Shown here: in pieces, positions 45,178 to 52,095 of the stretch
Layout of the letters: the number at the start of each line of letters is the position of its first letter
Position numbering within the stretch: position 1 is the first letter of the stretch
NCBI GenBank assembly: GCA_050953725.1
Contig: JBMNNB010000001.1
Span: forward strand, 1,054,001-1,118,000
DNA from: DTU053 sp012520115
GTDB lineage: Bacteria; Bacillota; Clostridia; Oscillospirales; Acutalibacteraceae
Direction of reading: 5' to 3'
DNA: 64,000 nucleotides
Made by a program: the position numbers and the translations under genes
The notes under the pieces: generated by a model
What the model was told of the DNA's origin: nothing
The model's input: the letters and a program-made list of their open reading frames with translations, nothing else
The model's database searches: none

Positions 45178-46413
45178 TTATTCAAAATATATCGGGTTTG
45201 AAACCGCACGAATCTTCTTGCCGTGCTTTTTTGTTACCTTAATATATGCGAATTTCACCTTGTCGAGTTTGACGGGGCCGGGTTTAATCTCTTTTTCATA
45301 TTTGTCCGTTACGAGGATTACCTTTAACGGATAGCGGCATTCAGCTTCTACAATCAAATCGGTGACTTCTTTGTACTCTACCGTGTCGCCCATTCTGAAG
45401 TCGCCGTATCTGAGGTTTAAGACGGGGCCGTCCTTTGACTCTGTTACAAAGCTGTGGCCGCTCTTAATCGAGTTTAGGATATCCTCGGCGCTCTGTGAGG
45501 GAGAATAAACGCCGTTTGCAGGATTGCCTATATAAATGAAGCGGCCTGGTCTGTGGTAGTCGCTGCCGCCTACGGCGGGGAGCTTCCTTCCGGACTTTAA
45601 AAGCTCAGTCCAATATGCTATGCCTCGGACATTTGTCGGGCGCATGGGGCCGTTCCAGATTTCGACCATATCAAAGGCGGTGTCATCCTCCCACATATAG
45701 GGCAGAAAGCCGCATTTGGGATGATTGACCGAGATAACTGCGCCGAGGGACCTTGCCTTATTGAGAAGTGCGTGCATCTCTTCTTTGTTGTTTGCAATGA
45801 AGGTATCCCCAAAGGGATTGACGGCACCGAAGAAGTTCATATGACCCAGATAGTGAGTCCACTCAACGGCGGGGATGTATGTAATGCCGTTCACGGCGGG
45901 CAGGGAGAGGTTTTCGGCATAATTGTTATGGTTTGCGATTGCAATAAAGTCAAGGCCGTTTTCCTTTGCGATATTGGCAACCTTTGAGGCATCGAAAACG
46001 CCGTCGGAGGCTCTTGTGTGAATATGCAGGTCGCCGAACAGCAGCTTTTCGCCCCTATATTCAAAATCAATCGTGTACTTTACATTTACGCCCTTTTCCG
46101 CAACATGGTAGGCGCCGACTATTATGCGCCATTCGCCGGGGGTGATTTTGCGGGTTATGTAGCCCACGGTTGAGGAATACTCGCCGACACTGATTGCCGA
46201 ATGTGCGCTGCCCGACCAGCCGAGAAACTGACCCGTTTCATCCATAAGGCCGATATCAATGCAGTTTGAGGGCTTAAGGTCGGACAAAAGACCCTTTGTG
46301 GGTCTGTAATACTCGTATTTGACTGTGACCTTTATTGCACCCTCCGGTACGCTGAACGGCAGAGTATAATACTGCCCTTCCCTGTCGTGCGGTATGAAAT
46401 GTTCAATTACCAA
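45178..46413 (-). CDS. PHP-domain metallohydrolase (CehA/McbA-like)
   Basis: A 411-residue protein. The N-terminal 130 residues are a beta-sandwich. The PHP domain (about 135-370) has the metal motifs LHIHTRASDG, IANHNNY, VNHPKCG and GGSDYHRPG. It is related to CehA phosphodiester/ester hydrolases. TTG start at 46413 follows GGGGGCGG. It heads a minus-strand operon with the GPH transporter, deacetylase and secreted lipase, so it may process phosphodiester or ester-linked sugar imported by the symporter. Substrate unproved. Confidence 0.8.
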   Translation of the reverse strand: MVIEHFIPHDREGQYYTLPFSVPEGAIKVTVKYEYYRPTKGLLSDLKPSNCIDIGLMDETGQFLGWSGSAHSAISVGEYSSTVGYITRKITPGEWRIIVGAYHVAEKGVNVKYTIDFEYRGEKLLFGDLHIHTRASDGVFDASKVANIAKENGLDFIAIANHNNYAENLSLPAVNGITYIPAVEWTHYLGHMNFFGAVNPFGDTFIANNKEEMHALLNKARSLGAVISVNHPKCGFLPYMWEDDTAFDMVEIWNGPMRPTNVRGIAYWTELLKSGRKLPAVGGSDYHRPGRFIYIGNPANGVYSPSQSAEDILNSIKSGHSFVTESKDGPVLNLRYGDFRMGDTVEYKEVTDLIVEAECRYPLKVILVTDKYEKEIKPGPVKLDKVKFAYIKVTKKHGKKIRAVSNPIYFE

Positions 46414-46544
46414 TTGGCCGCCCCCAATCCACCATCAATATTCTATTCACTTAAAATATACATTTTGTTCATAAAATAAGTTTAACAAAAACTCGACACA
46501 ATTTCAAATGTTTTTTATCAGTTTTAACAATACTTTGTGCCTTC

Positions 46545-46573
46545 TTTACAAAGATATTTTGCGGTTGTATTAT
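46545..46573 (+). promoter_or_regulatory. Promoter of the FMN-binding protein gene
   Basis: TTTACA (46545-46550), 17 bp, TATTAT (46568-46573), 36 bases before the start codon. Confidence 0.6.
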
Positions 46574-46609
46574 ATTAGCGACCCGAAGGCCAATAACGGA
46601 GGTTACAAA

Positions 46610-47002
46610 ATGGAAAGAGTATGTAAATTTCTGAAAGACGCTGAAACATATTACCTTGCGACAGTTGAGGGAGACCAGCCGAGAGTGCGCCCATTCGGCA
46701 CCGCTCACATCTTCGAGGGCAGGCTGTATATTCAGACGGGCAAGGTCAAGCCTGTGTCGCATCAGATAAAGGCTAACCCTAAGGTTGAATTGTGTGCGTT
46801 CAAGGACGGCGTGTGGCTGCGTGTTGCGGGAGAACTCGTGGAGGACGACCGCTTTGAAGCCAAAAAGTCCATGCTTGATGCTTACCCTGAGCTTCGCTCA
46901 ATGTATGACGAAAACGGCGGCAATACTCAGGTGCTTTACTTTAAGAATGCTGTGGCAACCTTCAGCTCCTTCACCGCACCGCCTGAGGTTGTTGAATTCT
47001 GA
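46610..47002 (+). CDS. Pyridoxamine 5'-phosphate oxidase-like FMN-binding protein
   Basis: A 130-residue split-barrel flavoprotein. VCKFLKDAETYYLATVEGDQ, PFGTAHIFEGRLYIQTG and HQIKANPKVELC match the PNPOx-like group of small FMN proteins. ATG 46610 follows CGGAGG; a longer frame from 46508 covers the promoter and is rejected. The role is probably flavin-linked reduction or nitroreductase/haem-related; not specified by sequence. Confidence 0.85.
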   Translation: MERVCKFLKDAETYYLATVEGDQPRVRPFGTAHIFEGRLYIQTGKVKPVSHQIKANPKVELCAFKDGVWLRVAGELVEDDRFEAKKSMLDAYPELRSMYDENGGNTQVLYFKNAVATFSSFTAPPEVVEF

Positions 47003-47006
47003 TTTA

Positions 47007-47035
47007 AAAGCCCTCCGTTTGAGGAGGGCTTTATT
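47007..47035. terminator. Bidirectional terminator
   Basis: A 10-bp stem (47007-47016 with 47023-47032) with A residues before and T after, four bases past the PNPOx-like stop and close to the end of the converging membrane-protein gene. Confidence 0.88.
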
Positions 47036-47037
47036 GT

Positions 47038-48417
47038 TTACGATTTTTTCTCCTTATCAGAGTTTTTATTAAGGAAATGAACCGAAGCATAGCCTATGAA
47101 GAAAAGCACTGCCGCAACGGCGGTTGTACCTTGAACCGCCGACCACTCGAAAACGGCGGCTTTATACTCCCCGTAGCCTACAAAGAAATAGACAGTCATG
47201 TGCAACGCAAAAAGCAAGGGGCAAAGCCAGCGGCTTATCGAAACGGCGGGCTTTCTCCACAGCTTCGGCAGTTTGCCCGTAAGCATCAGGATAATGAAGG
47301 ACAGTGTTATTAACGAACCCGAAATCCAGATAATAAGAGACAGCGTGTCGCTTGCGTCAAGCCGCCTTGCGAGCATTCTCGTTGTCGAAAGCCCCAGTCC
47401 CACACCGACACTGACAACTGCGAGGAAAATGTCCTCAACAATGGAGGGGACTTTGGGGATTAAAACATCCCTGTAATCCTCATCGGAGGTGCTTTTGTCA
47501 ATTACAAAGAGGACAACCATTATAAGAAGGGCGGCGAAGAAGCCGGTGAAAAACTCCCAGAAGTTCCATGAGTTATAAAGCCACGGATGCTTGTGTGCCA
47601 AATCGCTGTTGCCGAGTATAAAGAATACATTTGCGACAGTAATGCCGACAGCAAAGCAGGCTGAGCAGTAAAAGGTCACACGGGCGCCTGTCTTGTCCTT
47701 GAAGAAGATTCTGAGGACTAATGCGAGGACGGCAGCAGCGAGTGCCCGTGAAATGACCGAGACCTCTGTGAAGTAATTCCTGCCGAAGATTATTTTCTTG
47801 GCCGAGTTTATGGCTGAAAAATGCTCCATATAGAACGAGTAAACACTTGAATCAATGCCCTGCATTTTCAGTCCCGATTCAATGGCGGCTATCGATTCAG
47901 GCTGAACGAGCTTTATAATTAAATGTGAAACCGTGGCATTGCAGATATACACGACCGCAAAATAGACACCGACTACAATCAGGTAATCCTTTAGCGAGTA
48001 CTTCCTATCGCTGAAAAGCCTTGAAAGCAAGAACATAAAAAGGGGCATCATGCCCAGTCCCAGGCAAAGCATAATGAAAACGCCTGAGAGCGGATTGCAG
48101 GGGAAGGTTTCGCCCGTGGCATTCTCTGTGATATATCCGGAGGTCTGGTTTAATAGCGTTCCCCATGCGGGGGTTGTGAGCATGCAGCTTAAGGCGGCGG
48201 CGACAATATGTAAGAAAGAGGCGTTTCGCTTTCTGCCGAAGACGGCGTAAATAAAGAGCATGAGCAATAGCCCGCAGGTGAACACTCCCCATTCCGAGCC
48301 CCAGCCGTGAGAGCCTCTTGCCCTCCACATAGCGCCTGTCATAAGCGCACCGAGAAGAATGTAAAGCGCCTTTTTGCCCGTGCTGTACTGTGTACGAGTA
48401 AGAACCGTTCCCGCCAA
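47038..48417 (-). CDS. Uncharacterised polytopic membrane protein
   Basis: A 459-residue protein with about 11-12 hydrophobic helices. The first loop has GAMWRARGSHGWGSEWG, a Trp/Gly-rich conserved-looking segment, and an extracytoplasmic stretch near 90-105 (NQTSGYITENATGETFPC). No transporter signature that I recognise. The start at 48417 lacks a clear ribosome site, and the frame may begin slightly later. Monocistronic between terminators. Confidence 0.65.
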   Translation of the reverse strand: MAGTVLTRTQYSTGKKALYILLGALMTGAMWRARGSHGWGSEWGVFTCGLLLMLFIYAVFGRKRNASFLHIVAAALSCMLTTPAWGTLLNQTSGYITENATGETFPCNPLSGVFIMLCLGLGMMPLFMFLLSRLFSDRKYSLKDYLIVVGVYFAVVYICNATVSHLIIKLVQPESIAAIESGLKMQGIDSSVYSFYMEHFSAINSAKKIIFGRNYFTEVSVISRALAAAVLALVLRIFFKDKTGARVTFYCSACFAVGITVANVFFILGNSDLAHKHPWLYNSWNFWEFFTGFFAALLIMVVLFVIDKSTSDEDYRDVLIPKVPSIVEDIFLAVVSVGVGLGLSTTRMLARRLDASDTLSLIIWISGSLITLSFIILMLTGKLPKLWRKPAVSISRWLCPLLFALHMTVYFFVGYGEYKAAVFEWSAVQGTTAVAAVLFFIGYASVHFLNKNSDKEKKS

Positions 48418-48578
48418 ATAAACCTCCGTTATATCTACTATATTCCAACTCCTGCCATAATAACATAAAAACTAAGGGGGTTCAATAATAGTCGCCTTAT
48501 TTCAGATGCTTTGTGTCTAAGTAAAAACCACAAAAAAAGACTGGATTTTCCGGTCTGCATCAAGCAAAAGAGGCACAC

Positions 48579-48644
48579 CTATGATCTGCGGGCGCATTCC
48601 AACAAAATAAAGATTGGCAACAGTAACAAGAAAACTACTATCAT
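48579..48644 (-). CDS. 21-residue hydrophobic peptide
   Basis: ATG 48644 to TAG 48579. The product is a hydrophobic helix (IVVFLLLLPIFILLECA) with a basic RRS end. A good site (AAAGGAG) lies about ten bases before the ATG, a TTGAGG-17-TAATAT promoter lies at 48759-48731, and a hairpin plus T-run (48556-48532) follows the stop. A leader hairpin (48656-48671) partly covers the ribosome site. The layout is like type I toxin or stress membrane peptides, but no antisense RNA is proved. Function unknown. Confidence 0.45.
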   Translation of the reverse strand: MIVVFLLLLPIFILLECARRS

Positions 48645-48730
48645 TTTTATTTCTCCTTTATCGTGATAAAGCGAATTATGTGGTTTCCACCAGATTATTG
48701 TGGCGTTAAGTCACTAATTCGTTCGTACAT

Positions 48731-48759
48731 ATATTACCATTTTCTGAGACTTACCTCAA
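48731..48759 (-). promoter_or_regulatory. Promoter for the 21-residue peptide
   Basis: On the minus strand TTGAGG (48759-48754), 17 bp, TATAAT-like TAATAT (48736-48731), giving an 80-nt leader. Confidence 0.5.
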
Positions 48760-48823
48760 TCCCATTAAAGGGACATTATGAGTTGATCAAGTAAAATACA
48801 TTAATCTGTGGAGTACATAATCT

Positions 48824-49390
48824 ATGGTAGGCGGGGTTGCAAAAAAATTAGAATTTGCGCTTGACCTTGACATTACGTTAAGGTGTACAATGTTGGCATC
48901 AGGAGACAGATTGTTTGAGGCAATGCTTGAAAATATGCCTGAAGAAATGAAGAAAACGGTAATTCGGGAGTTCGGGTCAGTCGAGAAGTGGCGTGAACAT
49001 TATCTTGATGCCGTAGGCAAGGAAAATGTTCAAAAACAATATGCGAAGGTCGTTGAATGGTATGGCGGCAAGGATGTTTATGCGAATTCGGTGAAGAACC
49101 CGCTCAGTAAAGAAATTCGGGAGTGCTATCAAAGGCGCATAGAGCATATTCTGGAAAAGCTTAATCGGAAACGAGGCTTAGACGTAAATTGCTTTCAAAT
49201 CAGAGAACTGATCGGAGAATTCGGTTTCGTATTTAAGCAGCTGCTGCAATTAAAAGAGGAAAAAGGCATGATGCTGAGTCAGGCTCAGTTATACGCAGAC
49301 AAGCAGGTACAGGCAGTTACAGATGAGAAATACGGGGAGGGTTTCTCGGCTTTTCTGAGTGAAGCAATAAGAGCCTTCTATGAGAGATAA
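48824..49390 (+). CDS. TipAS-like ligand-binding domain protein without DNA-binding part
   Basis: A 188-residue helical protein. The C-terminal half (ending QVQAVTDEKYGEGFSAFLSEAIRAFYE) resembles the TipAS antibiotic-recognition domain of MerR-family regulators, but there is no helix-turn-helix or coiled coil before it. The first 30 residues (LEFALDLDITLRCTMLASGD) do not resemble MerR. Either a stand-alone sequestering protein or the C-terminal remnant of a regulator. GGAG lies about ten bases before the ATG. No partner gene next to it. Family call tentative. Confidence 0.4.
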   Translation: MVGGVAKKLEFALDLDITLRCTMLASGDRLFEAMLENMPEEMKKTVIREFGSVEKWREHYLDAVGKENVQKQYAKVVEWYGGKDVYANSVKNPLSKEIRECYQRRIEHILEKLNRKRGLDVNCFQIRELIGEFGFVFKQLLQLKEEKGMMLSQAQLYADKQVQAVTDEKYGEGFSAFLSEAIRAFYER

Positions 49391-49606
49391 ATCATGGTTA
49401 ATGCAGATAACTGAAATCGGTCAGCAATCCGGCACAAAGCCTGAAATTATCCTTAATCAAATTAATTCTTATGCGCTCTTGACTCTAAAGCAAACTTTAG
49501 GTTTATGCTCGTCACGAAAGATATTTTTGCTTCCTCCGCCCCCGGCGGCGCTCGACGTAGCTTACCGGCACGCTCTGCGTGCCTTCGGGTTTCACTAATT
49601 AATCAA

Positions 49607-49776
49607 ATGAAATATTGCTTTCGCAATATGAAATAATCCTTACGGATTATGAAATATCTCGTCCGACTCGATATGAAATGAATTTCGTTCCTTCATTTGC
49701 AAAGCAAATTTCACATCCGAAGGATATTTCATACGCTTATTGCGTATTTCACTCGTTCCGAAGGAACGAATTTCAT
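49607..49776. repeat. Array of short hairpins separated by ATGAAAT and its inverse
   Basis: ATGAAAT occurs at 49607, 49628, 49649 and 49673, and the inverse ATTTCA(T/C) at 49708, 49726, 49746 and 49770. Between them lie small stem-loops (for example 49637-49648, 49689-49708, 49715-49725 and 49753-49769). The four direct spacers on the left can pair with the four inverse spacers on the right, giving one long branched fold. Before it, 49540-49600 is GC-rich with a GGCACGC/GCGTGCC hairpin at 49567-49583. No coding frame. Function unknown. Confidence 0.7.
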
Positions 49777-49778
49777 TG

Positions 49779-49816
49779 AAAAGAGCCTTGTTTGGTAAAC
49801 CAAACAAGGCTCTTTT
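49779..49816 (-). terminator. Terminator of the tRNA-Met/Trp unit
   Basis: A perfect 17-bp stem (49779-49795 with 49800-49816) and TAAA loop, two bases from the tRNA-Trp 3' end on the minus strand. Confidence 0.85.
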
Positions 49817-49818
49817 CT

Positions 49819-49894
49819 TGGCAGGGGCAGAAGGACTTGAACCCTCGGCACGCGGTTTTGGAGACCGCTGCTCTACCAACTGAGCTATACCCCT
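49819..49894 (-). tRNA. tRNA-Trp (CCA anticodon)
   Basis: A 76-nt cloverleaf with encoded CCA. The acceptor AGGGGTA pairs with TGCCCCT. The anticodon arm GCGGT, loop CTCCAAA, ACCGC gives CCA. T-arm GAGGGTTCAAGTCCTTC. Transcribed after the CAT tRNA from one promoter. Confidence 0.93.
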
Positions 49895-49970
49895 AAACTG
49901 CCCTCGCTGTTGCAAGGGCTATTGATAGTCCGATTTGCCCTTACGAACAGTTCGGAAAATCTCTTTTTAA

Positions 49971-50047
49971 TGGTGGGCCATCAGGGACTCGAACCCCGGA
50001 CCAACCGGTTATGAGCCGGTTGCTCTAACCAACTGAGCTAATGGCCC
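49971..50047 (-). tRNA. tRNA with CAT anticodon (elongator Met, possibly Ile2)
   Basis: A 77-nt cloverleaf with encoded CCA. The acceptor GGGCCAT pairs with ATGGCCC. The anticodon arm ACCGG, loop CTCATAA, CCGGT gives CAT. Not the initiator, as the acceptor's first base pair is a full G-C. Elongator Met and TilS-modified Ile2 cannot be separated with certainty here. Confidence 0.9.
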
Positions 50048-50067
50048 GTGCGTTAGCTTGCTAAAGT

Positions 50068-50096
50068 ATTATATATACGATAGACGGAATTGTCAA
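50068..50096 (-). promoter_or_regulatory. Consensus promoter of the tRNA pair
   Basis: On the minus strand TTGACA (50096-50091), 17 bp, TATAAT (50073-50068). Perfect SigA promoter. Confidence 0.9.
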
Positions 50097-50154
50097 TACT
50101 GAATATCAATTTCTTATATCTTCTTTTGTTGGTATTTTATTATCATCAAATGCA

Positions 50155-50188
50155 AAATTTAAGGGCAGTGAGCTTCCTCACTGCCCTT
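50155..50188 (-). terminator. Terminator of the amino-sugar operon
   Basis: A 12-bp perfect stem (50161-50172 with 50177-50188), followed on the minus strand by AAATTTTGC. It lies just after the ChbG-type gene. Confidence 0.8.
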
Positions 50189-50194
50189 GTGTTT

Positions 50195-51094
50195 TTAGCC
50201 TTGCTGCTCTTTTCTCATTCTGACCACGTCTCTGTAATCTATGTACTTTACGCCGTGGCTTTCAAGGTGCTGTCTTGTGGTCGGGTCTGCGAACAGCCTG
50301 TGTTCCCAGACTCTGCAGCGCCAGAGTGAGGTTATGCCTTTGAGCTCGTCACACTCAAGTGAGGGGTGGATGAAGGTCTCGGTTATCTCGCCCTCGGGGA
50401 TATTCTCGAGCTTTGCCAGTATGCCTTCCCTGTATTTCTCGTAGCTGCTGAGCATTTCGTCATTCCAGTCCGGGAAGAGGATATTGTCTATAAGCGGGAC
50501 ATTCAGCTCGTCTGCGATGGCGACATAGCCAGAGACAAGCATATTAAGCAGATTAAAGGGCAGGTCCTCCGGGAAGGTTGAGGGGATAAACTCTCTTTTC
50601 AGGCTTCTGAACATACGGAAGGCATAGCCTAATTCGCCGCAGATTTCAAAGGTCTTGGGCATTACCTGCATATTGCCGTTAAAGCCGTACAGCGAACCCA
50701 TATGGTTGTCAAGGTGCGTGGGATTGAGTCCCAGCTTTTTGGCTAAGTCTATCTGAGCTCTGATTTCCGTTTCCACCTCGTCGATGTCGCAGTTGCTCTC
50801 GAACTCGTCACATTCGGGATAGAGATAGCCGAATTCGTCTCTCAGCGAATCGGTTCCGCTCTGGGCGACGGGGCCCCATTTGTAGTTCTTCCATTCGCTT
50901 GTCAGCGTCAGGTGTATTCCGACTGCGTACTGGGGGTGTTCGGCAGCCCACCTGACAGCTTCGGGAGCCCAGCTGCAGGGCATCATAATCGTTGAGGAAG
51001 AAATTCCGCCCTTTTCAAAAAGGTCAAAGGTTGCAAGGTTTGCGGCTCTGCACATACCGAAATCATCGGCATTGATAATCAGATACTTTTCCAT
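50195..51094 (-). CDS. ChbG/HpnK (YdjC)-family deacetylase
   Basis: A 299-residue deacetylase. LIINADDFGMC, VGIHLTLTSEW, THLDNHMGSLYG and ETFIHPSLE supply the metal and catalytic residues. In E. coli ChbG deacetylates chitobiose-6-phosphate so that the GH4 enzyme ChbF can cut it; a GH4 gene is in the same operon here. ATG 51094 is preferred to TTG 51100. Last gene of the operon. Confidence 0.85.
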   Translation of the reverse strand: MEKYLIINADDFGMCRAANLATFDLFEKGGISSSTIMMPCSWAPEAVRWAAEHPQYAVGIHLTLTSEWKNYKWGPVAQSGTDSLRDEFGYLYPECDEFESNCDIDEVETEIRAQIDLAKKLGLNPTHLDNHMGSLYGFNGNMQVMPKTFEICGELGYAFRMFRSLKREFIPSTFPEDLPFNLLNMLVSGYVAIADELNVPLIDNILFPDWNDEMLSSYEKYREGILAKLENIPEGEITETFIHPSLECDELKGITSLWRCRVWEHRLFADPTTRQHLESHGVKYIDYRDVVRMRKEQQG

Positions 51095-51114
51095 TAACAA
51101 TCCCTTCTCTCTTA

Positions 51115-52017
51115 TTATTTCATTAAGCCATTTCTGACAGCGTAATCATGGTAGGTTCTTAAAGCCTTGAGCTTGGCAGGACTTAATACCTGGTCGCTTC
51201 TTGTGTACCAGTTCATCGGAATGCCCTGAAGGTTTACAAGGTACTTGGCTGTTGCGGGGAAGGCGCCGCCGAGGGCATTGTCAAGGTTGATTATTTCCTC
51301 GTGCATTTTTCCGGCTTCTTCCATATCGCCAGCCACAAAGCTGTCCCACATTCTTCTGAACAGGTTTGTGCCGCAGGTCGTGGGAGTTGCGACTACGCCC
51401 CTTGCGCCTGCCTCATAGGCTTCAAGCAGATAAGGGATGTTTGCCTGAAGGACGCAGGAGTCGCCCTGAACGGCTATTTTGTCCTTGATTGCGGGCATGG
51501 TGCAGGTGGTGTCCTTGATTGCGTGGAACTTGCCCGTTTCAACAAGGCGCCTGTACGCATTGCCGGATATCAGATGGTTCTGGTAGCCGGGGTATTCGTA
51601 TAAAATAACGGGCACCGTGGCATGGCTCTGAAGCTCCGTAAGATAGGTGACAAGCCTTTCCTCATCGTTGCCGAAGCCTTTGGTGACAAAGATAAGTCCG
51701 TCAACGCCGGCTGCCTCGATTCTTTTGATTTCTTCAAGCTGGCCGTACCATGAGGGCTCAAGGTTGGCTGTTGCAAAGACCTTTGCCTTTTTGCGGTGCT
51801 TTACCGCAAGGGCTGCAAGCTTTTCCCTTTCCTCTAAGGTCAGGTTTTTCATCTCGGAGCTGCCTCCGACTGCAAAAAAGTTGTGAGCGCCCTGCTCCTC
51901 CTGCCAGCGGACATACTCGATATAGATATCGTAATCTATGCTTCTGTCCTCTTTAAAGGGCGTGAGTACCAGAGAGTAGACGCCGCCAAAGTTTTTTGCA
52001 TGTTCAGATAAACTCAT
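51115..52017 (-). CDS. DapA/NanA-superfamily lyase
   Basis: A 300-residue class I aldolase of the dihydrodipicolinate synthase superfamily, not the true DapA (that is at 13.7 kb). FAVGGSSEMKNLTLEER takes the place of GTTGE, Tyr is in VILYEYPGYQNH and the Schiff-base Lys in FHAIKDTTC. The changed substrate loop suggests another pyruvate lyase such as a sialate or keto-sugar-acid aldolase. Gene order between a propeller protein and ChbG supports amino-sugar catabolism. Confidence 0.75.
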   Translation of the reverse strand: MSLSEHAKNFGGVYSLVLTPFKEDRSIDYDIYIEYVRWQEEQGAHNFFAVGGSSEMKNLTLEEREKLAALAVKHRKKAKVFATANLEPSWYGQLEEIKRIEAAGVDGLIFVTKGFGNDEERLVTYLTELQSHATVPVILYEYPGYQNHLISGNAYRRLVETGKFHAIKDTTCTMPAIKDKIAVQGDSCVLQANIPYLLEAYEAGARGVVATPTTCGTNLFRRMWDSFVAGDMEEAGKMHEEIINLDNALGGAFPATAKYLVNLQGIPMNWYTRSDQVLSPAKLKALRTYHDYAVRNGLMK

Positions 52018-52056
52018 TTTAAAGACTCCTTTTATTCAGCTGTAATAAAATCAATT

Positions 52057-52088
52057 CCAACGCACTGAGGCTTCCCGCAGTGCGTTGG
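52057..52088 (-). repeat. Intercistronic hairpin in the amino-sugar operon
   Basis: A perfect 11-bp stem (52057-52067 with 52078-52088) between the propeller and lyase genes, followed on the minus strand by AATTGATTTTATT. A partial terminator or mRNA-stability element. Confidence 0.6.
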
Positions 52089-52095
52089 AGCAGTA

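Noticed and set aside
49380..49598. 72-codon plus-strand frame over the GC-rich stretch
   Set aside because: It overlaps the previous gene, lacks a ribosome site, and runs into the hairpin array with a low-complexity proline run.
49600..49780. CRISPR array
   Set aside because: Spacing is about 20 bases, the spacers are themselves hairpins, and the repeat inverts halfway.
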